A stretch of DNA of 64,000 bases from Girardinichthys multiradiatus. Its lineage: Eukaryota > Chordata > Actinopteri > Cyprinodontiformes > Goodeidae. Where the stretch lies: the NCBI RefSeq assembly GCF_021462225.1, contig NC_061804.1, forward strand, positions 3,027,001-3,091,000, read 5' to 3'. Position 1 is the first letter of the stretch, and the number at the start of each line of letters is the position of its first letter. Made by a program: the position numbers and the translations under genes. The notes under the pieces are model-generated. The model had not been told where the DNA came from. It did no database searches and saw only the letters and a program-made list of their open reading frames with translations. Positions 62,701 through 64,000 of this stretch are shown here, piece after piece.

Positions 62701-64000
62701 AATACCCACAAGCGGATACAGTTAAGCCCAAAATTATTCATTTACTTTGTCCAACCAAAATGTTTGTGATGGGAAATGAGACAAATCTCTCTGAAAATAT
62801 AATAAAACAATGTTAAGGAGTATCATTTTTTTTTTTTAAAAAGGATGTTTTTATTTTCAAAACATTTTTATTCACTTCTCAATAATCACTGAAAAAATCT
62901 TTATCGAAATTGCAGAAATAAACACTTTAAACACTGTATATTATATTAATAAAGCAATAGGTTTTAAAAAACCAATGATCCCAAACCAGCGTTTAACATG
63001 GTTAGTAACTTAGACTTCCAAAATAAAGTTTATTTAAACTTAAAGGGACATGTCATGCATTTAAATTCTTCCTTTTCACACTTGAATAATTCAGTTGTGG
63101 TCTATGTAAAGTGGAACTTCAGTGCTTTGGTTTGAATTCCTTGTTATTGTAGCTCCACATGCCACTCTTTTACCCCTGTTCTGAGGTGAGCCTGAGAGCA
63201 GATCGTTTTGGTGCCGTCTATGTTACTGAGGCAATTCACACCCCACCCTACTCCAGGTCGCTCCACTTTAACCTGTTCAGTCATTTATGTAGTTTGATAA
63301 AAGAGATATAATTATCTAGCGCTGCAGAAACAAGACAAACATCACTAACTAAACCGCTGACGAAAAATTGATTATGCTAGCCTTAGTAATGGCTCTAAAC
63401 TCAGCATGAAAAAAGTGTTTGACCTCTCAAAATAAAGTTCAAAGAACCTTTTCAAAATAAAAGTCTTGATTTTTCATTACTGCAAATGTAGGTTCCAGAG
63501 TTTGAGTGTAATTCAGCCACAAAATCTTTATTATTTGACTTAATTTGTATAAAGTCGCAGGAACCGTTTAAATGTCCTTAAACAAATTTTTTTTCTTTGA
63601 ATTTCTTTAGCATTATTTATAAAACTAATTTAAAACAATTTTAGGTGAAGAAGTAATACCACTAATGAATGTTAACTTATTTTGTTTTTGACAGGCGACT
63701 CAGAGCACAAGCCCTACATCTGTGGGGATGCAGACCATGGTGTTTTTCCATTAGATGGCTCAGAAGACTACCTGATACTGGCCTGTGATGGGTTCTGGGA
63801 CACCGTGAGTCCCGATGAGGCGGTTCGGGTAGTCAGTGACCATCTCCAGGAGAACACTGGAGACACCACCATGGTGGCCCACAAGCTAGTGGCCTCGGCC
63901 CGAGATGCAGGTTCTAGTGATAACATAACTGTCATAGTGGTGTTCCTGCGAGATCCACGCTCACCACTGCCCACCAGCACAGAGGATGAGGAGGAGGGCG
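13209..64000 (+). CDS. ppm1e: Protein phosphatase PPM1E (POPX1/CaMKP-N), 7 exons, 3' end outside the window
   Basis: Coding segments are 13209-13390, 52124-52245, 57979-58178, 60562-60750, 60983-61126, 62270-62363 and 63695-64000 (open). Together they give 412 residues in one frame with no internal stop, and every junction is GT/AG. The product is a PP2C (PPM) metal-dependent Ser/Thr phosphatase; the PPM1E/PPM1F pair is known to dephosphorylate PAK and CaM kinases and to bind PIX. Metal-site motifs are visible: RRKMED (E152, D153), FDGHGG (D180, G181), ACDGFWD (D342) and SSDNIT (D386). [23 protein letters not shown] and [13 protein letters not shown] are also family-typical. I prefer PPM1E over PPM1F because [38 protein letters not shown] and YICGDAD match my memory of PPM1E. 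The C-terminal tail, with the nuclear-localisation region known in mammals, lies beyond the window. Start choice is discussed under exon 1. Confidence 0.93.
14300..15965 (-). mobile_element. Tc1-like transposon (decayed), split by a hAT-type insertion
   Basis: Both ends show related terminal sequence: CTACAACCACAAACGTTTTT near 14320 and, inverted, ATAGTTTGGGATTGTGACAT near 15940. In between, minus-strand transposase remnants are recognisable, for example the complements of CTCAAGTCTTTTGCAGCCTC, GGGTTGTTGCCCTGCTGGAA and TGGTCTTCATGATGCTGTTT. Frames are broken. A 467-bp element interrupts it at 15124-15590. Related copies lie at 41100-42075 and 52770-53430. Confidence 0.8.
15124..15590. mobile_element. 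Non-autonomous hAT-type element with 8-bp target duplication
   Basis: Terminal inverted repeats CAGGGATCTGCAACC and GGTTGCAGACCCCTG match at 14 of 15 positions. The element is flanked by the direct repeat GTTTAGGT at 15116-15123 and 15591-15598, the 8-bp duplication typical of hAT transposition. The 467-bp interior has no transposase. It sits inside the Tc1 element at 14300-15965, so it is the younger of the two. Confidence 0.92.
16192..16226. repeat. CA microsatellite
   Basis: (CA)n with one interruption, preceded by a C run. Confidence 0.95.
17835..17976 (+). repeat. tRNA-related SINE (short form) with 17-bp target-site duplication
   Basis: Same family as 4313-4660: head GGTGGTGCAGTTGGTAGCA, tail GGATAGAAAATGACTG. 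The middle is missing: CCTGGGTT jumps to GTACCCCGCCTCCCGCCC, removing roughly 200 bp relative to the long copy. It is flanked by a perfect direct repeat ACCTTTTCAAACAACAC at 17818-17834 and 17977-17993, the hallmark of LINE-driven insertion. Confidence 0.92.
18920..19000 (+). repeat. SINE 3'-end fragment (degenerate)
   Basis: AACAGCTGGAGATCGGCATCAGC followed by TAAGCGAGTATAAACAATGG resembles the 3' part of the SINE at 4313. Short and weak. Confidence 0.4.
19718..20926 (+). mobile_element. Near full-length Tc1-like transposon (decayed)
   Basis: Terminal inverted repeats CACTCACCGGCCACTTTATT... and ...AATAAAGTACCGGTGAGTG differ by only a few bases. Both ends are flanked by TA (19716-19717 and 20927-20928), the Tc1/mariner target. 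Total length is 1209 bp, close to an intact element of this size class. It contains one transposase gene on the plus strand, broken as described below. A fragment of the same family lies at 46700-48766 on the minus strand. Confidence 0.92.
19857..20895 (+). pseudogene. Tc1-like transposase pseudogene
   Basis: 19857-20300 encodes the paired-type DNA-binding part ([47 protein letters not shown]) and stops at 20298-20300. The same frame then continues with AWSDESRF, which has the first catalytic Asp, GGVMVWG and [10 protein letters not shown] with the second Asp. A second stop is near 20495, and a frameshift near 20680 leads into [18 protein letters not shown], with the third catalytic acidic residue, ending KAKGGPTRY at 20892. 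All three acidic catalytic residues are still readable, but the gene cannot make a full protein. Confidence 0.9.
22831..23236. repeat. GGAA/GGAT/GGGA simple-repeat array (about 400 bp)
   Basis: Mixed tetranucleotide purine-rich repeat: GGGA, then GGAA, then GGAT runs in alternating blocks. Open frames on both strands here (Pro/Ser/His/Phe-rich or Arg/Lys/Gly/Asp-rich) are by-products of the repeat. Confidence 0.95.
24229..24262. repeat. AC microsatellite
   Basis: Uninterrupted (AC)17. Confidence 0.97.
25474..25514. repeat. Perfect inverted repeat, 15-bp arms
   Basis: CTTTTCTTTATTACT (25474-25488) and AGTAATAAAGAAAAG (25500-25514) are exact complements around an 11-bp spacer. Confidence 0.85.
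25617..25690 (+). repeat. Likely DNA-transposon end fragment (AGAGCTGCTCGATTATGG type)
   Basis: The string TAGAGCTGCTCGATTATGGA followed by ATTATAATCATATTATAA resembles the terminus of a common fish non-autonomous hAT-like element, from memory. The other end was not found. Confidence 0.4.
29812..29903 (-). repeat. hAT-like non-autonomous element end
   Basis: The inverse strand reads TAGGGCTGCAGATATCAATT, then repeated AATCGATT-like motifs. This is the typical TAGGGCTGCA terminus of fish hAT-derived repeats. Only one end is seen. Confidence 0.45.
30510..31060. repeat. TTAGCATGCTAA-rich degenerate repeat region
   Basis: The palindromic core TAGCATGCTAA recurs (30801, 30969, about 31040) with variants CATGCTAATGCTAAC at 30828, 30879 and 30971. 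Spacing is irregular, so I cannot define one unit. Confidence 0.6.
31785..31885 (-). repeat. SINE internal fragment (degenerate)
   Basis: TGTGGGAGGAAAGAAGAGCA and GGAGAGAACATGCAAACTC are the reverse complement of the CTTCCTCCCACAG and TTTGCATGTTCTCCCC parts of the SINE at 4313. Confidence 0.6.
33655..33682. repeat. 28-bp perfect palindrome
   Basis: TTCTAACACTATTT and its exact complement AAATAGTGTTAGAA meet with no spacer. Confidence 0.9.
34605..34682 (-). repeat. Probable DNA-transposon terminus
   Basis: The minus strand reads CAGAGCCGGCCCAAGGCATA, then AGCGAAATTAGCCGCTGCTT. I remember this as the end of a widespread fish hAT-like repeat. The partner end was not identified. Confidence 0.4.
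35877..36540 (+). mobile_element. Tc1-like relic, same family as 5338-6480
   Basis: It contains TTTTGTCACACTTAAATGTT, CCCTGTGTGAAAAAGTAACC and GATTGGTGCCGGACCTGTAG, then a broken transposase-like region to CATTCCCGGAAGAACATTTA. No open frame survives. Confidence 0.55.
37821..38660. repeat. Degenerate tandem repeat, about 59-bp period, within a 723-bp higher-order duplication
   Basis: Units beginning with a TATTTT...ATTACTATTACCTAGCTAA-like core recur at about 37965, 38024, 38086, 38147, 38205, 38255, 38317, 38375 and 38445. A block TGGAATTAAA...GTGACAT...TTTGCAT at 37821 recurs at 38543, followed again by the core at about 38617. This indicates a larger duplicated unit of about 723 bp. Confidence 0.7.
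39118..39378 (+). repeat. tRNA-derived SINE, copy 2 (most complete)
   Basis: The tRNA-like head has box A TGGCTCAGTAGG (39127-39138) and box B GGTTCGATTCC (39171-39181). The body has GGGCAAGGCACTTAACCTC and AAAGCGCTTTGAGTGGTC, and the tail is AAGTTCAGTCCATTTACCAT. It is probably a Pol III-derived retroposon, not a working tRNA gene. Confidence 0.88.
40473..40905 (+). mobile_element. Tc1/mariner-like relic, internally deleted
   Basis: The left end has AACATTATGACCACCGACAG; the right end has CTGGTCATAATGTTTTAGCT as its inverted partner. Between them are plus-strand remnants of an N-terminal transposase (CTGTGATGGCTAGATGACCG, AAGTGGTCCAAGGAAAGAAC, CCCAACAGACGAGGTTCTTG). The element is about 430 bp, so most of the catalytic region is gone. 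A perfect 16-bp inverted repeat lies at its left side (ACAGGTGCCACAATAA with its complement 5 bp further on). Confidence 0.7.
41100..42075 (-). mobile_element. Tc1-like relic, same family as 14300-15965
   Basis: TTTTTATGATGTTACAACTA near 41130 and, at the far end, TTGTCTTGGTCTACTACGTA near 42017 match the terminal regions of the other copies. The interior keeps ATTGGATGGAGAGCATCCGT and CTCAAGTCTTTTGCAGCCTC. A GTAGGGCTGCACAATATAAG hAT-like terminus at about 41692 suggests a nested insertion up to about 41870. Confidence 0.7.
42500..42860. other. GC-rich block inside intron 1 (possible regulatory island)
   Basis: A local GC- and CpG-rich island in AT-rich intron DNA, with a CCAAT box in GGCCAATCGG at about 42711. 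Open frames here (for example 42500-42865 minus) show no homology that I recognise. It may be an alternative promoter or enhancer, or an unrecognised repeat. Confidence 0.35.
44020..44690 (+). mobile_element. Tc1-like relic, family C, copy 2
   Basis: Plus-strand transposase debris: AAAATGGGAAAGACAAGAGA, GACAGGACAAGGACCCAAGT, and GGGTACGGTGGAGGGTCTGTGATGCTGTGG-type sequence corresponding to a GGGSVMLW motif. Related to 7630-8140 and 53885-54300. Confidence 0.65.
45525..46660 (-). mobile_element. DNA transposon relic, probably Tc1/mariner-like
   Basis: It begins with a TIR-like ACTCAGCGTAGAAAAAATTA. The minus-strand coding debris includes the complements of CATGACACTTCCACCTCCATGC and CCTCTGTCCAAAGAACATTA, phrases common in fish transposon fossils. 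No frame longer than about 96 codons survives, and those are on the opposite strand. Confidence 0.5.
47470..48491 (+). repeat. Solo LTR, 1022 bp, with 5-bp target duplication
   Basis: It starts TGTCGTGGTGCGACA and ends GAACGCGACA, so it has TG...CA ends. It is flanked by the direct repeat TATAG at 47465-47469 and 48492-48496. A TATAAG promoter-like motif lies near 48220 and AATAAA near 48410, the order expected for an LTR. No gag/pol, primer-binding site or polypurine tract adjoins it, so it is a solo LTR, probably left by LTR-LTR recombination. The family is not determined. Confidence 0.88.
47648..47714. repeat. TTC/TTA trinucleotide repeat inside the solo LTR
   Basis: (TTC)n followed by (TTA)n. 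The Leu/Ile- and Ser/Tyr-rich frames here are repeat artefacts. Confidence 0.9.
50110..50350. repeat. 22-bp minisatellite (degenerate)
   Basis: Units like AGCTGTTAGCTTAACTTTGATT start at 50113, 50135, 50157 and 50179, exactly 22 bp apart. They then decay, with recognisable units (GCTGTTAGCTGAAGTTTGA, AGTTAGCTTGATTTTGAGT) to about 50350. Confidence 0.85.
52124..52245 (+). CDS. ppm1e: ppm1e coding exon 2
   Basis: Acceptor TTACCACAG, donor GTGAGT. The first base completes Tyr61, giving LYKYNCP across the junction as in known PPM1E. It encodes residues 62-101, including [19 protein letters not shown], a helical segment upstream of the phosphatase domain. The last base starts Gln102. The 122-nt length links phase 2 to phase 1, so skipping this exon would break the frame. 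Confidence 0.92.
52770..53430 (+). mobile_element. Tc1-like relic: 5' leader and 3' half of transposase
   Basis: The leader TGTAATCTCAGTATAAATACAG is followed, after loss of the N-terminal region, by GGTGGTGGCAGCATTACTTG and the C-terminal transposase part (GRMDGAKY-like, [37 protein letters not shown]). In the second catalytic motif the usual QQDN is RDSN, so even this part is mutated. Same family as 14300-15965. Confidence 0.75.
53790..53887 (+). repeat. SINE 3'-end copy, 5'-truncated
   Basis: CCCATAGACTGCTGGAGATAGG ... CCCCCGCGACCC ... AATAAGCGGTAGAAAATGAC, ending in (TGAC)n. A short ACTAAAC occurs on both sides and may be a target duplication. Confidence 0.8.
53885..54300 (-). mobile_element. 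Tc1-like relic, family C, copy 3
   Basis: On the minus strand: AAAATGGGAATGACAAAAGGACATGCCAG, then GTGATGAACCACACTGGACAAGGACCC, paralleling 44100-44250. Only the N-terminal transposase region is present; frames are broken. Confidence 0.65.
54547..54591. repeat. Perfect 17-bp inverted repeat at the LINE 5' junction
   Basis: ACTCTCCTCTCCAATAC (54547-54563) is the exact complement of GTATTGGAGAGGAGAGT (54575-54591), with an 11-bp spacer. The right arm is LINE coding sequence (VLERRV); the left arm lies outside the readable element. Confidence 0.9.
54564..55830 (+). mobile_element. RTE-like LINE, 5'-truncated: reverse transcriptase and C-terminal part
   Basis: It enters the RT at [21 protein letters not shown] (54566) with [16 protein letters not shown], then after a frameshift near 54720 runs open to 55811: [37 protein letters not shown] (catalytic box at 55023), [11 protein letters not shown], and a C-terminal domain with [20 protein letters not shown] and [17 protein letters not shown] second frameshift near 55620 scrambles the tail. 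The GC content is much higher than in the flanks, suggesting a comparatively young copy. Clade assignment (RTE-like) is tentative. Confidence 0.85.
54630..55811 (+). pseudogene. LINE reverse transcriptase (frameshifted)
   Basis: A 393-codon frame; the first about 28 codons are out of the RT frame. It has the catalytic FADD and the RQGCPLSP motif, so the RT core is preserved, but the protein lacks its endonuclease and has a shifted C-terminus from about 55620. It lies inside ppm1e intron 2, same strand as the gene. Confidence 0.82.
55933..56340 (+). pseudogene. Relic ORF: short soluble part, one membrane segment, amphipathic helix
   Basis: The frame 55933-56172 contains [20 protein letters not shown], then [18 protein letters not shown] and FGVGGYLTY, a clear hydrophobic span near its end. 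After the stop the same frame reads [14 protein letters not shown]. In another frame [19 protein letters not shown] (56258-56320) looks like a coiled coil. I remember similar proteins encoded many times in fish genomes, but I do not know their function. This copy is broken by stops and shifts. Confidence 0.5.
56750..56915 (-). repeat. Possible LINE 3'-end fragment
   Basis: AATACTTTATTAATCCCAAAGGG, and GGCTGTGGGCAGGAAGGATCTCC further on, are phrases common in fish repeats; on the minus strand CCTTTGGGATTAATAAAG is LINE-3'-end-like. The family is unknown. Confidence 0.4.
57979..58178 (+). CDS. ppm1e: ppm1e coding exon 3 (start of PP2C domain)
   Basis: Acceptor TTTGTCACAG, donor GTAAAC. It encodes the rest of Gln102 and residues 103-168. 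[20 protein letters not shown] leads into the PP2C domain, which opens at [21 protein letters not shown]148/R149, E152 and D153 correspond to the phosphate-binding arginine and metal-binding acidic residues of the family. The reading frame stays open into intron 3 to 58274, but that extension is intronic. Confidence 0.95.
58695..58935 (+). repeat. SINE copy, degenerate
   Basis: CAGTTGGTAGCACTGTTGCC, CTTGCATGTTCTCCCC, GTGGGTTCTCACCAGGTACT and ATGTTAGGTTAACTGGTCTCT match the SINE at 4313 with many changes. It sits in intron 3 of ppm1e. Confidence 0.8.
58975..59660 (+). mobile_element. Tc1-like relic in intron 3
   Basis: GAACACCATACCCACAAGGG followed by GTGGTGGCAGCATGACGATC resembles the GGGS-type motif region of Tc1-like transposases. 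The upstream part (AAGAGGCCGATAGCAATACTGAAAGAGCTGCAGCA) fits too. No intact frame. Both-strand frames of 90-115 codons here are incidental. Confidence 0.5.
59690..60150 (-). repeat. LTR-like fragment in intron 3
   Basis: On the minus strand it is T-rich and has TATTTAAGCTTCCCGACC (promoter-like), then further on ATTAAATCCTTCTTCATCAT (polyadenylation-like). The overall build resembles the solo LTR at 47470-48491. The ends and a target duplication could not be fixed. Confidence 0.45.
60562..60750 (+). CDS. ppm1e: ppm1e coding exon 4 (DGHGG exon)
   Basis: Acceptor TCCCTTAG, donor GTAACC. It is in frame at both ends and 63 codons long (residues 169-231). It starts [20 protein letters not shown], so it carries the PP2C signature FDGHGG with metal ligands D180 and G181. 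It ends [13 protein letters not shown]. The open frame continues into intron 4 without homology, which marks the exon end. Confidence 0.96.
60983..61126 (+). CDS. ppm1e: ppm1e coding exon 5
   Basis: Acceptor TTTGTGGCAG, donor GTGCGG (a weak donor). It has 48 codons, residues 232-279, in frame at both ends. It encodes the PP2C core strands with [21 protein letters not shown] and [12 protein letters not shown]. Intron 4 before it is only 232 bp, the shortest in the gene. Confidence 0.95.
61127..62269 (+). other. ppm1e: ppm1e intron 5, no further feature
   Basis: AT-rich; a GCACTATATAGTGAGTCAAT string near 61400 may be a transposon end. Nothing else is recognised. Confidence 0.5.
62270..62363 (+). 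CDS. ppm1e: ppm1e coding exon 6
   Basis: Acceptor TGTTTGCAG, donor GTACAA. It encodes residues 280-310 and the first base of Gly311: [17 protein letters not shown] followed by [15 protein letters not shown]. These are the regulatory-loop and SRAIGD motifs of PP2C enzymes; the D of SRAIGD is the first full codon of exon 7. The open frame past the donor is intronic. Confidence 0.95.
62718..63000 (+). repeat. Possible Tc1-like terminus in intron 6
   Basis: CAGTTAAGCCCAAAATTATTCA resembles the end of a known fish Tc1-like family. The rest is A/T-rich with no coding trace. Confidence 0.35.
63695..64000 (+). CDS. ppm1e: ppm1e coding exon 7, 5' part (runs off the window)
   Basis: Acceptor TTTTTGACAG. 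It completes Gly311 and encodes residues 312-412: [13 protein letters not shown], then [13 protein letters not shown] (metal ligand D342), [20 protein letters not shown] (D386) and [12 protein letters not shown]. It then enters an acidic tail, TEDEEEG, at the window edge. The phosphatase core is therefore complete. The divergent C-terminal tail, the stop codon and the 3'UTR are not in this window. Confidence 0.95.

Noticed and set aside
1..64000. CRISPR array, prokaryotic operon, phage or toxin system
   Set aside because: The window is vertebrate DNA with spliced genes. The repeats are transposons, SINEs, LTRs and minisatellites, and no array with regular spacers is present.

Overview
The window looks like euchromatic DNA from a ray-finned fish (teleost). 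It is AT-rich and intron-bearing, and it is full of repeat types typical of teleost genomes: many decayed Tc1/mariner-type DNA transposons, L2/CR1-like and RTE-like non-LTR retrotransposons, tRNA-derived SINEs, hAT-type non-autonomous elements, solo LTRs and simple repeats. I cannot name the species. One protein-coding host gene is recognisable: ppm1e, a PP2C-family Ser/Thr phosphatase (POPX1 / CaMKP-N), on the + strand. Seven coding exons assemble into one reading frame with GT/AG boundaries and compatible phases. The gene starts at about 13209, and its last exon runs off the right edge at 64000, so the annotation is 3'-incomplete.

Layout. Bases 1-12750 are intergenic and contain no host gene that I can support. 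They hold an internally deleted L2/CR1-like LINE (minus strand, off the left edge), SINEs, several Tc1-like relics, the endonuclease half of an RTE-like LINE (8772-9835, minus) and an LTR-like fragment. Bases 12750-13640 are a GC/CpG-rich promoter, 5'UTR and exon 1 block with a full CRE octamer. Bases 13391-52123 are intron 1 (38.7 kb). It contains a Tc1 element carrying a hAT-type insertion with an 8-bp target duplication, a nearly full-length decayed Tc1-like element (19718-20926), a purine-rich GGAA/GGAT repeat, a 59-bp and a 22-bp degenerate minisatellite, and a nest (46.7-48.8 kb) with a 1022-bp solo LTR in the middle. From 52124 to the end are exons 2-7. Intron 2 holds the reverse-transcriptase half of an RTE-like LINE with a 17-bp inverted repeat at its 5' edge, and an unclassified element whose relic ORF encodes a membrane segment.

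Function. The ppm1e product should be a Mn/Mg-dependent phosphatase of the PPM1E/PPM1F pair, known for dephosphorylating PAK and CaM kinases. All visible catalytic motifs are present. Its exon 1 is short and lacks the long acidic and proline-rich insert that I recall from mammalian PPM1E. Everything else is mobile-element debris or unassigned non-coding DNA. I see no bacterial-type system, no CRISPR array and no convincing new enzymatic system. The points most worth a second look are the short PPM1E N-terminus, the LINE inverted-repeat junction, the 3' tail shared by a SINE and a LINE, the nested solo LTR, the two minisatellites, and the membrane-segment element at 55.93-57.60 kb.
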